Shown here: piece after piece, positions 21,601-31,586 of the stretch | How positions within the stretch are numbered: the first letter of the stretch is position 1 | Layout: each line of letters begins with the position of its first letter | Source: Pectinophora gossypiella | Taxonomy: Eukaryota; Arthropoda; Insecta; Lepidoptera; Gelechiidae | DNA: 64,000 nt | Assembly: GCF_024362695.1 (NCBI RefSeq) | Contig: NC_065431.1 | Location: 2,920,624 to 2,984,623 of the forward strand | Direction: 5' to 3' | Translations under genes and position numbers: made by a program | Notes under the pieces: generated by a model | The model's database searches: none | What the model saw: only the letters and a program-made list of their open reading frames with translations | Told to the model about the DNA's origin: nothing

Positions 21601-24600
21601 TTTATTATGTGTTTTGTTTGATTGTAAGTTGTGTGTTACTCCGTGTTTTAAATTATATATTTGTTTTGTATTTGTTACTGTGGTGTCCCTTTATAATAAA
21701 CGTTTCTTTCTTTCTTTCTTTCTTCTAAACACAATATAGATGGCGTTGAACAGCTTACGCTTAAGAACGCTTGACTCTCATTGTAAGGTCGCAGGTTCCA
21801 TGGGCCTCTCTCTCTTATTCCCATCCGACGGTGGGATCTGCCTTCTTCGTACTTCTCTTCCACTTCGCTCGATCGGACGTGTCGTTCTCGGAGACATTGC
21901 ATGAGCACATGTCCTTTTTGACCACATTCGCCCACCGTTTTTGGTTGTCCTTTTGGTCTAAGCCGTGGTACATTTAGATTGGCTGTAACATTACCCACGT
22001 AATCGGGAGATCTTTTTACTTGCCCAAACCAACGAAGCCTGCTCTCTTGTAACTTTTTGAATAAGGAATAATACTACGTATAGAACGGCAACTCTCCGCT
22101 CCCCACCAGCGACTGAGCTAGGTTTACCTCACCCCCCCCTCGGACATAGTTTAGACTTGAATCATTATGGCGTCAGACGTCACACACACACAGATGCGAG
22201 TACGATTACGTCAATGTGTGGTGTCTGTGTAAAACGAGGTTGTTTGTATGAAGTATTCGGGGTGTGCTGTTGCGAACGTGTTCGTGGAACGGGCCTAAAC
22301 TTACGATTTTCGAAATTACACATTCCCGAGAAATGCGTTTCGGAGTTACGAGTTACGGCTGGTTTTCCCTTCGCGGGTTGGAAAATCAGATAGGCAGTCG
22401 CTTCTGTAAAAAAAAAACCGGACCTGTCAAATCTTGAGGTTATGTAAGCGGACCCTGTGAAAAACGGGATAATGGAAATGGGAATGTAGTTCTGTGCAAT
22501 AAAGTATATTTGATTTGATTTTTGATTTGATTTGATAATGCAGGAGATGATGATGTTTATGGTGTGTTGTTCCAACAGACTGCGCTCCAGATGTCAATAT
22601 TCCAAGACACGGTGCAGTACACCGTGATGCTGCTCCGGTACGGCGCGGACCCGTTGCTGACTGATTACGAGCACCGCACCAGCCTGCACCTAGCTGCTGA
22701 GGTGTCCTCCGACCATCTCACCGCCCACATTCAACACATAACCAGACACGCTAGGTGAGTGTCACACATTGGGGGTTTTTACCATTGATATCATCATCAT
22801 CAGCCCATTAACGTCCTCACTGCTGGGGTACGGGCCTTCCCTATGGATGGATAGGGAGATCGGGCCTTAAACCACCACGCGGGCGCAGTGTGGATTGGTG
22901 GTTATTAACGACTGCTAATTCAGCCGGGACCACCGGCTTAACGTGCCTTCCGAAGCACGGAGGAGCTCGAGATGAAAACTATTTATTTTTTGGTGTTGGC
23001 ATACCTCGCCCCACCGTAAGGCCGCCACTCCGTTAGTCTAACAGAAAGCTCGGTGTGGTGTGGGTACTTAGTTCATCTTGCGATGGATGTATGGTCACGA
23101 GCATCAATATGCATACATTTTGGTACCATGTCACATGAATTTTTTCGACAAATTGCACTGTAAGTCTCATTAACTGTCAAATATGTTAGTGCAACAGAGT
23201 CCTAAAGTGGGTACATTATATTGCTCATGACTATACCAGTGACTACTCCATTTGGGAATATAGTTGTGAACTTGTGTTCTGTCGATTTTTTCAGGGATAT
23301 TCTACAAGACCATGACGAGTTATGGAAGCCTGCTTATGAGTTGAAGTCTGACGCGCAGTTGGCTATTATACTGACGGACCATATGTGCCAGATGGTCGAT
23401 GGTGATGGTGAGTACAAGTACCTATCTAATTTGTCTGTCTATTCATCATCATCATCTCTTGCATTATCCCGTTGTCACAGGGTCCGTTTACCTAACCTGA
23501 AGATTTGACAGGTCCTTTATAGTTTATTTATTGCTTCATGCACATAATTATACAAGATGTTATAATGATTTATGATTAATAAGGTGAGTACATGACCCTG
23601 GTAGGGTGTTGGAAAATTTTAGCGGACTGCGTGATGGTCATAATAAATAAAAACATTAAATATATATATCAATTAGTGGTATTCGATCATGCTATATATC
23701 ATATTTGTGATTTTATTATAAGAATTTCATTTGATCATGCTGTAATATGTTATATAGTTAGTAGAATCATATGTGGGGCTACACACAGACATGTGTGTAG
23801 GAACTAAACAATGTAAAATAGAATTAAAGAAGTATTATCTGGGCGCAAGTTAAACTAGGTATGTAGTACCTACCTACTAATTAAGTATAGCGAGTTAAGC
23901 GCATTCATTCACTCCTCGCATAAACCTGTACGGGTTTTCTGTTTAGAGGAGCGTCTTATTTTATTTTTAAGGATTTAATTTTTTTTTTGATATTGAATAA
24001 CATAAACTGCCTATATACGTCCCACTGCTGGGCACAGGCCTCCCCTCAATTAACTTTAATTTATTTATTCAATAATGATATAAATTAATAACAGCCTCCA
24101 TGGTCTAGTGGTTAGAGCGTTAGGCTCACGATCTGGAGGTCCGGGTTCGATTCCCGATGGGGACATTGTCGAAATCACTTTGTGAGACTGTCCTTTGTTT
24201 GGTAAGGACTTTTCAGGCTTGAATCACCTGACTGTCCGAAAAAGTAAGATGATTCCGTGCTTCGGAGGGCACGTTAAGCCGTTGGTCCCGGCTATTAGCC
24301 GTAAAAACACCTCCACCAACCCGCAGTGGAGCAGCGTGGTGGAGTATGCTCCATACCCCCTCCGGTTGATTGAGGGGAGGCCTGTGCCCAGCAGTGGGAC
24401 GTATATAGGCAGTTTATGTAAAAGCAATATTGCAATTTGACATTTGCGCATACAAAAGTGAGTGCGCAATGCAAACAAATGTCAAATTGCAATATTGCTT
24501 TTTTTTTTCAATGAATATTGCTTCAATGTGGCCTTTTTAATCTCCTATCTCAGTTTATACGAAAATTACGGCATTTAGATCTGGTTTCGGATAACTTTGG

Positions 24601-27600
24601 GGATTCCCCGCATAGTTGTTCGTTCATTGGCGTATGTTAATGCACTTTGGAGGTCAAACGTAATGTAATCGTTTTTTTAAAAGGCTATTTTAAGCGACAT
24701 ATTTTACGGCGGCGATCCGTCACACAATGCAGCTCGGCTATACGGGTCCGGATTATAAAATCGTAAGTAAAAACATTGATGGTCGTAACATCGAACACTT
24801 TGCATCGAAAGGTCACTACAGCGAAGGTGCTTAGTATCGAAAGTATGCCTCATAGAAAGCATTCTATATCGAATTTACCACATCGGAGGTTCCCTACATC
24901 GAAAGTAGCCTACATCGTAAGTACCCTATATTGAAAATATCCTACATCAAAAGTACCCTACATCGATAGTACCTAAAAGTTTGCTACATGACTGCTATTG
25001 AAATACAATTAGTATGCATTGTACTTATTTATTTACTAAGCAGGAAAATTGCATTCTGAATAAATAATAGTGAAACATATTTAAACAAGCAATTATTTTT
25101 TTCTTCTGGCTTCCGTGGCTAGCGATGCGCCAATGACAAATCTTGAGAGTGATCTTGGTCTTCAATGATAATTGTCGTGGTATCATTATGTTATTATTGT
25201 GCAGTCGTTAAAACGAGGAAACTTTTCAAAAATAAAAAATAACGGATAGAGAACAGAATTTGGAAAAGGTGAGGATCAGGAGAGGAATAATAATAAAATA
25301 ATAATAAAAAGAGGAAGTTAAATTTTAATATCATTAGTATTAATAAACATACTTAATAAACGATAGACTGAAGGATTATTTGAAGATAAAAGGATCTGGA
25401 TAGAAGTAGGAAAAGGATTGTGTAAATGTGTGAAAAAGTTGAGCATATCCTCCACATCCACATCCTCCACCTCACCACACTCACATAAAGCGCTGTCCAC
25501 TATATTAAATTTAATTAGATGAGCAGACTTACAAACGTGACCTAATCTCATACGAGTCAGGATGCACGATGCCGTCTTGCCCAACAGCAACCGCGAGAAC
25601 CAAGGTTTTGCAGGAGTTTCACGTTGAATAGATGCGAAATATTTTCCTTTTGTTTGAGAACTGATAGACCAAACTTCCCTCCACGAACCACGTAGATACA
25701 CTCTGGGTAGAGCAAGAAGGTCATGAGGGTAGATCTTATAGTAAGCCAATATCTCCACAATCAATGGCGTTATTAGCAAGCCTACCAGCCCGTTCGTTTC
25801 CACGGATACCCCTATGTCCCGGAATCCAGGCAAAAATTCAGTAGAAGCTTGACATAAGGTTTATAAGCGTTTAATAAATATATGGCATGCATACATACAT
25901 ACATAAACTCACGCCCGTATTCCCCGAAGTGGTGGGCAGAACTACAAATAATCAAGAAACTATTTGCATCCACTTTTGATACATAAATCAATAAATAAAT
26001 ATAAAATAATAATAATAATAAAGATGTGTCTACACTCAGCGGGATCCCCTGTCTGGGAGACATAAGAGTGATGCAGAGAATTAGATCTGGATTTGTTCTA
26101 CTGAATTATGCTGAAAACAGAATTTGTTCCGTTAAAAAAACGGAAATACAAAGTTTTCTAACCGACCTCCAGCCAGCGGGATATTTCCCAAAGTTAAGTC
26201 TGATGAAGTATAAATTGGTATTAACTTTTAGATCTGTATTTATTCTGTTCAACAAAACAAAAAAAATACTTCTGACATCCTTACTTCAGTTACAATCAAG
26301 CTGCAATGAAACCTCCAGTCAGCGGACTTTTTCTCTCAATGACATTCTTTTGTAACTTTTACACTAAAATAATAAAAAATAACCTATTTACGACTATAAT
26401 TTCACTTAAATTACCTATTCGTACATCTAGTGCTTAAATTAAAAAGTATAGAATTTGAAAGATATTATGTGAGTAGAATATAAAAAAAAACTATGTATCA
26501 AGTACAAATTGAAGCTGTGAGAGAAAAAGTCCGCTGACTGGAGGTTTCATTGCAGCTTGATTGTAGCTGAAGTAAGGACGTCAGAAGTAGTTTTTTTGTT
26601 TTGTTGAACAGAATAAATACAGATCTAAAAGTTAATACCAATTTATACTTCATCAGACTTAACTTTGGGAAATATCCCGCTGACTGGAGGTTTTATTGCA
26701 GCTTGATTGTAGCTGAAGTAAGGATGTCAGAAGTATTTTTTTTGTTTTGTTGAACAGAATAAATACAGATCTAAAAGTTAATACCAATTTATACTTCATC
26801 AGACTTAACTTTGGGAAATATCCCGCTGGCTGGAGGTCGGTTAGAAAACTTTGTATTTCCGTTTTTTTAACGGAACAAATTCTGTTTTCAGGATATTCAG
26901 TAGAACAAATTCAGATCTAATTCTCTGCATTACTCTTATGTCTCCCAGACAGGGGATCCCGCTGAGTGTAGACACATATAATAAAGGCGTAGGGATGTAC
27001 GACCCCATCGCCCCCTGGTGAATTCATCAGCGAACCTGGTGAATTCAACAGTGCAGTCAGTCTCCGCAGGCCAGCTTGTGGCGAGCTGTTGGTGAGTGAC
27101 GACACCACGGAGCTGAGATCCCCCGAGAGTCGATCAGGTCCTCCGTCTCCGGCTTGCCTTCACTGGCCGGCCGGAGTGGACCCCAGCGGGGGCCGCAGGA
27201 CTCACCTCTGGCTTGCCTTCATTGGCCGGCCAGAGTGGGGCGTTAGAGCTATACGCTCGCAGGGTGGAAGTGAAAGATGCCGCCTCGCAGAAAGCGGTGT
27301 ACACCTCTCGACACCCTGAGCTGCTCACAACCATGTTGCTGCCTTGCCGTCCAGTCGCTTCGGCTAGATAGGTGACCCATCCAGTGAGTGGCGAGTCACC
27401 GCCTGCTCATTTTATCCATGTTTACCAACATTGGTCGAGCAGGCGCCATAGTCCCCCATAGCTCCAGTATCCCAGTCCACTAACCCCCAACCCAATAGCC
27501 CAGTTCCCTTTGTTCCCATAATTTGCAATAGTTCTACACGAACCGGGGATTGTCTTTGGGTGCACTCCCATAGTGCATACAGGGATAATCGCCGGTTGGT

Positions 27601-30270
27601 ATCACACCACATTTAGATTAAACTGTCTTCGATTTTACCTAAATAAACTTTATTATTATTATTATTATTATTATTTCTTAAGGGGCCTCTACGTGTTGGC
27701 TTCGGCCCCACGCACGCCTTCCAAAAGTCCGGGCCTCCATAGGCTCGAGATATGGAAATGACATACAAATAATAATAACAAATATATAAATATTAATAAA
27801 TATATAAATGTTAATAAAATATGTTTTTCTTTGTAAAACACTGGTTCACTTTAAGTTTGAATCCCCATACTTACATATTGCGGCAGCTTTTACACAGGAA
27901 CCGTATTTGATATAGGCTTCGAAGCAAACTTTCGATGTAGAATGCTTTATATGAGGCAAACCTTCGATACTAAGCACCTTCGCTGTAGTGACCTTTCGAT
28001 GCAAAGTGTTCGATGTTACGACCATCGATGTAGAATGCTTTATATGAGGCATACCTTCGATACTAAGCACCTTCGCTGTAGCGACCATCGATGTTTTTAC
28101 TTACGATTTTATAATCCGGACCCCGGCTATACCACCCGGTAACCGGTGCAGAGGGCACTCGTTCACTATGTGAGATATGGTTTGGTCCGGGTGACCACAT
28201 TCACAGTATGGTGACTCCTTTAAGCCCCATTTACATAGGTGATGGTTTGACTTTCCATAGTCGATCCTACACCGGTTCGGATGCAGCAGAGACTTGGTTA
28301 AGGGAGCTTAAGCTGGATATTTGATCCAAGCAGGATATTTGTCTGCCATACGCAATAATAATAATACGGCGGCGATACGGCTCGTCACCTATCGTTTAGG
28401 TCTGATAGAATGCTCGGTGAGGTGAGGAAGTAATAACCGGGACCAACCTCTTCACATGCCTTCCGAAGCACAGATCATCTTACTTTCGGACACTGGTGAT
28501 CAGCAGTAATGTCCTAACCAAACTAGGGACCACAAAGTAATTTTTGTAATATACAACATTATTGTTATTGTTAATTTTTGTGATATGTCCCCACCGGGAA
28601 TCGAACCCGGGACCTCCGGATCGTGAACCCAACGCTCAACCACTGAACCACGGAGGTAGTTAATTGATATCGAGAAGTTATTATAATTCTCGGAAAAAAT
28701 GTCCGTGTTGTGATTTGCTGCTCATTATAACTTGTTTTCTTCCTTCCAGGCTACACACCGCTGATGCTGGCGTGTAAGATGGGTAATTATACAAATGTCC
28801 GCCAACTGATGGACGCCTCACCGGCGTCGCTGAACCTGCAGAACCCCAACTCTGGGAGCACGGCGCTCTTCCTTGCCGTCGAGGCTGCCTGCCTTGACGC
28901 TGCCAGTAAGTAGTGTAATATAATGCAATCCCACAGTCTCTGCTTACCCCGGTGGGAAATAGGCATGAGTTTACATAATGTAGGTATACAAGGTAAGGGA
29001 GATAGATGGTTCCGTATCCACCGTGCTTCGGAGGGCACGTTAAGCCATTGGTCCCGGCTATTAACCGTGAAAACACCTCCACCAAGTGGCCTCTGTGGTC
29101 CAGTGGTTGAGCGTTGGACTCACGATCCGGAGGCCCCGGGTTCGAGTCCCGGTGGGGACATATCACAAAAATCACTTTGTGATCCCTAGTTTGGTTAGGA
29201 CATTACAGGCTGATCACCTGATTGTCCGAAAGTAAGATGATCCGTGCTTCGGAAGGCACGTTAAGCCGTTGGTCCCGGTTACTACTTACTGATGTAAGTA
29301 AGTAGTCGTTACGTGAGTCATGTCAGGGGCCTTTGGCGGCTCAATAGTAACCCTGACACCAGGGTTGATGAGGTTGGTACGTCACCTCACAACCCACACG
29401 ATAAGAAGAAGACCTCCACCAACCTGCAGTGGAGCAGCGTGTGTGCTCCATACCCCCTCCGGTTGATTGAGGGGAAGCAGCAGTTATATCAATAAGAATA
29501 GGTTACATCTAAGTATTGGAGTGTGTGTGTGTTTGTGTGCAATAAAGTACATTTGATTTGATTGTGAAATAAACTTTTTCTTTACAATTTCAGACCGCGC
29601 CAACAAGTCAAAAGTGTCTGATCATTTCTACAAAACAATACAGTTGCTTATCGAAAACGACGCCAACCCGGGGATCGAGAACCTACAAGGCATGAATGTA
29701 CACGACCTTCTGGGTGAGATTAACAACGGCGAACTGTCAAGGCTAGTATGTACACAGTTAGTAAAAAAAAACGGTAAAGCGGGCACTGACAATAAGACTG
29801 TACAACCTACTGGCCCCAAAGAGACCCGAAACGCATACGAACTGAATCTAATGTGTATCAAGAAAGTAAATCCTGACTACAAGACTGATAAAGTTAGGAA
29901 AACAAAAAACGTAATCCCGCCGCGAACAGTCGATAAGACTAAAACAAAACCCTACAAAAGAAAACCAAACATTCTGAGAAATGTTACGCTGCCGACTGCC
30001 AAATATGTTGGCAAAGATTTTAGCATGACATTTAATAAGACAACACCGAAAGACAACCTAGTTACTACACAAAATAGCTTTAATTCAAGAGACAAAAATG
30101 CTGTTATCCCTAGTACTAGCGTAGGAAATAATTTAAACCTATTAAATACAGTCGACCATAAGAAAACTCCCGATGTGGTTCTAAACATTGGGAAGAGAGA
30201 TACGGGTAAAGAAAAGACTGTTCAAATGAAATATGGAGGGTCAGAAAGTAAGAAAGCAAAGGGTTCTTGA
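17558..30270 (+). CDS. IkB-class ankyrin-repeat protein, probable nuclear NF-kB regulator, 6 coding exons
   Basis: Probably binds Rel/NF-kB dimers and modulates transcription. Exons 17558-18609, 19645-19750, 22579-22754, 23295-23407, 28750-28905 and 29594-30270 join in phase to 759 residues. Residues 1-345 are a long N-terminal region with basic clusters KQKKRIKR (193-200) and KKIKR (214-218), together a likely bipartite NLS. Ankyrin repeats run from about 349 (GYLPIHRAVLNGDLDLL) through TALQMSIF...LLRYGADPLL, TSLHLAAE, GYTPLMLACKMGNYTNVRQL and TALFLAVEAA...LLIENDANP. The pattern is that of BCL3/cactus-type IkB. No DSGxxS phosphodegron was seen, which favours the nuclear class (BCL3, IkB-zeta, fly Pickle/Charon). 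The C-terminal ~170 residues are Lys-rich and unrecognised. The assignment to IkB rather than another ankyrin family is moderately secure. Confidence 0.82.
18672..19328 (+). repeat. 100-bp minisatellite built of two 50-bp halves, about 6.5 copies
   Basis: TTACGCGCGCTATGACATGC recurs at 18751, 18851, 18951, 19051, 19151 and 19251, an exact 100-bp period. Within each unit GTAGGCACGCTATAGCATCC occurs twice, 50 bp apart. GC-rich and partly self-complementary (GCTATAGC), beginning about 60 bp after exon 1. Confidence 0.95.
19345..19615 (+). repeat. Retroelement 3' end, copy 1
   Basis: Shares GGGGATTGTCTTTGGGTGCA, CTCCCATAGTGCATACAGGG and GGCCTCTACGTGTTGGCTTC with 27500-27770. Likely a LINE 3' UTR; ends 30 bp before exon 2. 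Confidence 0.65.
19645..19750 (+). CDS. IkB-like coding exon 2, ankyrin 1
   Basis: Acceptor TTCAG at 19640-19644, donor GTGAGT at 19751. Joins as Y-L-P-I-H-R-A-V, a standard ankyrin start. Confidence 0.85.
19751..20500. other. Intron 2 left part
   Basis: Holds half a MITE M1 at 19906-19993; the rest has no recognised element. Confidence 0.5.
19906..19993 (+). mobile_element. MITE M1 right arm only
   Basis: CGACAGGAAATTCCACTTGA to GATGTCACTAGCATCCTG. The left arm is absent. Confidence 0.75.
20501..21140 (+). repeat. 40-bp minisatellite, 16 copies
   Basis: GAGATCGTGGTTACCATGGT begins every 40 bp from 20501; the second half is GACTCCCCACCAACTCGCTC. Variants alternate TTACCATGG, TTGCCATGG and TTAAAATGG. 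The first and last units are the most diverged. Confidence 0.97.
21141..21760 (+). mobile_element. LINE 3' end with (CTTT)n, probably inserted in a 10888-type element
   Basis: GAGACACGGCTTCCGTGCCT through TTTATAATAAACGTTTCTTT looks like a retroelement 3' UTR and tail. It is bracketed by GGCTACGTTCTCC (21228) and TAGATGGCGTTGAACAG (21739), halves of the TIR seen at 10888/11193, with AAACAC on both sides as a possible target duplication. Confidence 0.5.
21775..22010 (-). repeat. Unrecognised GC-richer repeat fragment
   Basis: A 107-codon minus frame (21675-21998) contains CGQKGH, but no family could be assigned. Confidence 0.3.
22060..22275 (-). mobile_element. FB1 arm, reverse orientation
   Basis: Complement of the 16495 and 52365 copies: CTGAGCTAGGTTTACCTCAC, CAGATGCGAGTACGATTACG and TGTGTAAAACGAGGTTG. 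Confidence 0.75.
22300..22540 (+). mobile_element. SINE-B fragment and LINE 3' tail
   Basis: CTGGTTTTCCCTTCGCGGGT to TGTAAGCGGACCCTGTGA matches the SINE-B body at 57990-58150. A CAATAAAGTATATTTGATTT tail follows and ends about 40 bp before exon 3. Confidence 0.65.
22579..22754 (+). CDS. IkB-like coding exon 3, ankyrins 2-3
   Basis: Acceptor TTCCAACAG, donor GTGAGT. Encodes TALQMSIF, LLRYGADPLL and TSLHLAAE; the GADPLL turn is typical of ankyrin repeats. Confidence 0.88.
22785..22985 (-). mobile_element. SINE-C, head missing
   Basis: CATCATCATCAGCCCATTAA to AGCACGGAGGAGCTCGAGAT. Full copies at 44613 and 46366 show that the head is on the right. Confidence 0.75.
23030..23110 (-). repeat. Dispersed repeat fragment
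   Basis: TGTGGGTACTTAGTTCATCT and GCGATGGATGTA, the complement of part of the 46985-47060 block. A similar stretch lies at 930-950. Confidence 0.55.
23295..23407 (+). CDS. IkB-like coding exon 4, inter-repeat segment
   Basis: Acceptor TTTTTTCAG, donor GTGAGT. Encodes a divergent insert between repeats 3 and 4, beginning DILQDHDELW. Confidence 0.8.
23455..24090. other. Intron 4 left part
   Basis: Begins with a SINE-B end fragment (CACAGGGTCCGTTTACCTAA). The remainder is AT-rich with no recognised element. Confidence 0.45.
24092..24425 (+). mobile_element. SINE-A, near full length (variant with GTATATAGGC end)
   Basis: Pol III A box TGGTCTAGTGGTTAG and B box GGTTCGATTCC lie in a tRNA-like head at 24094-24166. 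The acceptor arms pair only partly, so this is a SINE head and not a functional tRNA. The body runs to AGCAGTGGGACGTATATAGG. Confidence 0.85.
24417..24540. mobile_element. MITE M2
   Basis: AAAAGCAATATTGCAATTTG and its complement around a short loop; the right end is GTGGCCTTTTTAA. Confidence 0.8.
24599..24609. promoter_or_regulatory. Perfect palindromic kB-type motif in intron 4
   Basis: GGGGATTCCCC, matching the optimal site for p50-type Rel dimers. It could act as an intronic enhancer element of the IkB-like gene; a single motif may also be chance. Confidence 0.35.
24735..25000 (+). mobile_element. LINE 3' UTR with ~16-bp internal repeats
   Basis: CGGATTATAAAATCGTAAGT then CGAAGGTGCTTAGTATCGAA are shared, inverted, with 27915-28125. 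At 24898-24975 the motif CCTACATCGAAAGTA repeats about five times with changes. Confidence 0.65.
25318..25845 (-). pseudogene. RNase H-bearing LINE fragment (I/R1-like), C-terminal part
   Basis: The minus strand reads WIPGFRDIGVSVETNGLVGL, a decayed version of the WxPGHxGxxGNExAD RNase H motif. RLGHVCKSAH and DSALCECGEVEDVDVEDML follow, typical of the Cys-rich C-terminus of such LINEs. Broken and partial. Confidence 0.65.
25895..25950 (-). repeat. LINE 3' end scrap
   Basis: ACATAAACTCACGCCCGTAT, part of the family seen in full at 62220-62440. Confidence 0.6.
26026..26977. mobile_element. 952-bp foldback transposon with perfect 9-bp target duplication
   Basis: Ends are ATGTGTCTACACTCAGCGGG and CCGCTGAGTGTAGACACAT. 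ATAATAAAG stands at 26017-26025 and again at 26978-26986. The left arm (~330 bp) is complementary to the right side, where a ~155-bp block (GACTGGAGGTTTCATTGCAG onward) is present twice in tandem. Long TIRs and a 9-bp duplication are the hallmark of Mutator-like foldback elements. No transposase. Confidence 0.8.
26987..27770 (+). mobile_element. LINE 3' end, GC-rich
   Basis: CCGGCTTGCCTTCACTGGCC repeats with change 59 bp on (CTGGCTTGCCTTCATTGGCC). The region then runs into the 3' segment shared with 19345-19615, interrupted near 27655 by (ATT)n. Confidence 0.55.
27850..28320 (-). pseudogene. LINE C-terminus and 3' UTR
   Basis: On the minus strand SPYCECGHPDQTISHIVNEC, PLHRLPGG and a stop give a reverse-transcriptase C-terminal HCCC-type finger. 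The 3' UTR follows with two tandem copies of a ~105-bp block (GCCTCATATAAAGCATTCTA in each). Confidence 0.7.
28440..28660 (-). mobile_element. SINE-A, reverse orientation
   Basis: The tRNA-like head reads on the minus strand (complement GGGAATCGAACCCGGGACCT at 28597). An AT-rich stretch interrupts the body at 28545-28585. The SINE lies ~90 bp before exon 5. Confidence 0.75.
28750..28905 (+). CDS. IkB-like coding exon 5, ankyrins 4-5
   Basis: Acceptor CTTCCTTCCAG, donor GTAAGT. Encodes GYTPLMLACKMGNYT and TALFLAVEAA. GC content and codon use are clearly different from the surrounding repeats. Confidence 0.88.
28925..29085 (+). mobile_element. SINE-A fragment
   Basis: GTGCTTCGGAGGGCACGTTA and GAAAACACCTCCACCAA, followed at once by the next SINE head. 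Confidence 0.6.
29084..29480 (+). mobile_element. SINE-A, intact reference copy
   Basis: GGCCTCTGTGGTCCAGTGGT to GTTCGAGTCCCGGTGGGGAC forms the tRNA-like head. It continues as ATCACAAAAATCACTTTGTG and ends with CACAACCCACACGATAAG. This copy defines the junction used for the LINE insertion at 2114. A second SINE-A end follows to 29480. Confidence 0.85.
29515..29575 (+). repeat. LINE 3' tail (TTTGAT)n
   Basis: GCAATAAAGTACATTTGATT, 20 bp before exon 6. Confidence 0.65.
29594..30270 (+). CDS. IkB-like coding exon 6, last ankyrin and Lys-rich C-terminus
   Basis: Acceptor CAATTTCAG. Encodes IQLLIENDANPGIENLQGMN, then an unrecognised basic tail ending at TGA 30268-30270. Confidence 0.85.
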
Positions 30271-30369
30271 GCTGACGGAAGATTAACGTCCTAGGCAAGC
30301 CTCAGGGTTGCCAGGCCCTAAAATACGAAGCCGGACTCTTCGCTATATAAGGATGGATATTTTCCCTCA

Positions 30370-30460
30370 TCATCATCAATTTAAGAGCCACGCTCTTGTC
30401 GGAGTAGCATTCTCCATGCTACTTTTTCCTCTTGCCTTCCGCCCAAAACATTTTCCCTAA
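30370..30460 (-). pseudogene. LINE C-terminal scrap
   Basis: Complement of a tail ending in HRQERG: TTAAGAGCCACGCTCTTGTC. Same family as 11225 and 57717. Confidence 0.6.
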
Positions 30461-30461
30461 A

Positions 30462-30650
30462 AGCCTTTTTTTTTAAGTGACTTATTGTAGATTTGCCGCA
30501 GAAGGCCGGACCAATATGGAGCGTTGAAGGCTCTCACCCGGTACAACGTTTAAGACAACAGGCCTGAGGGTGCCCAGTTAGGCGCGAACCTCGGCTCAGG
30601 GCGTCGTCTGAGAGGAAACATATTTGAAAGAACCCCTATAAGCCGGACAT
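30462..30650 (+). repeat. Dispersed repeat D
   Basis: GTGACTTATTGTAGATTTGC, CTGAAGG-like CTCTCACCCGGTACAACG and ACAGGCCTGAGGGTGCCCAG. Other copies at 41309, 51570, 55785 and 59360. Confidence 0.7.
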
Positions 30651-30865
30651 CTTTTTCAACAGGCAAACATACTGTTTTTACAGCTGGGCTGATGAAAAAA
30701 GTATGTGTAGTCACACGCTGGTCGCTCTCCGCTCGTGTGCCCGCCTGGCCCTTCAGCGGCCCGTGGTCGTAGGTATCGCCACTCTAACAAAAAGCCTAAC
30801 AAAATCCGGACAAGCCTAACACGCATATATTTGACCGGATACGACCGCTAAAAGCCAAACATATA

Positions 30866-31353
30866 CAGGGTGTTAGTAACATCGTAACTAATACTCAGGG
30901 GGATGATTCAGACCATGATTCTGAGTTAATATCAAGTGGAATTTTTCGTCGCAAAATTCATGTTTTTTTTTATTTATTTTTTAATTATTTTCAATTCTAT
31001 ACTTTTGCGAAGGAAAATTCTACTTGATATTAACTCAGAATAATCAGCTGAATCATCCCCCTCAGTATTCGTTACGATGTCACTTACACCCCACACAAGT
31101 ACATACGGTAGCCATACAAGTAGGTATGGGTGTTAGTGACACCATAACGAATACTGAGGGGGATGGTTCAGACCATGATTCTGAGTTGATATCAAGTGGA
31201 ATTTTCAGTCTGAATATTCCTGAAATTTTTTGTGTTTTTTTTAATTATTTTCAATTCCATACTTTTGCGACGCAAAATTCCACTTGATATCATCTCAGAA
31301 TCATGGCCTCAATCACCCCTCAAAGTTTTTGTTACGATGTCACTAACATACTG
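30866..31353. mobile_element. Dimeric MITE M1 flanked by TA, inverted relative to 14520
   Basis: Starts CAGGGTGTTAGTAACATC after TA, ends ACTAACATACTG before TA. The spacer TACGGTAGCCATACAAGTAG is the complement of the spacer at 14750-14783. Confidence 0.85.
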
Positions 31354-31586
31354 TATAGGATTTTATTGGTATATATTTATGAACTTTTTCATTAATTGTG
31401 TAAACTGTAGTTGCACATGGAATTACTTTAGTACCATGTCGCAATATTTTTTTTTACAAATTGAACGGTTAGTCTCGGTCATGTCAAATTATGTTATTGC
31501 GACAGAGTTCTAATCTAAAGTGGATACTTACATGATATTGCCTATGTATGACTGTACGACTGTACTGTCTCTGACTAATTATATAT

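Noticed and set aside
24094..24166. Functional tRNA gene.
   Set aside because: A and B boxes are present, but the acceptor arms pair only partly and the sequence continues into a SINE body with several copies in the window.
24735..28125. A 3.4-kb transposon bounded by ~200-bp inverted repeats.
   Set aside because: The shared inverted segments are better explained as two LINE 3' ends in opposite orientation: the right one continues into a reverse-transcriptase C-terminus and stop codon.
28566..28655. tRNA gene on the minus strand.
   Set aside because: Same SINE-A head; lies next to a SINE body.
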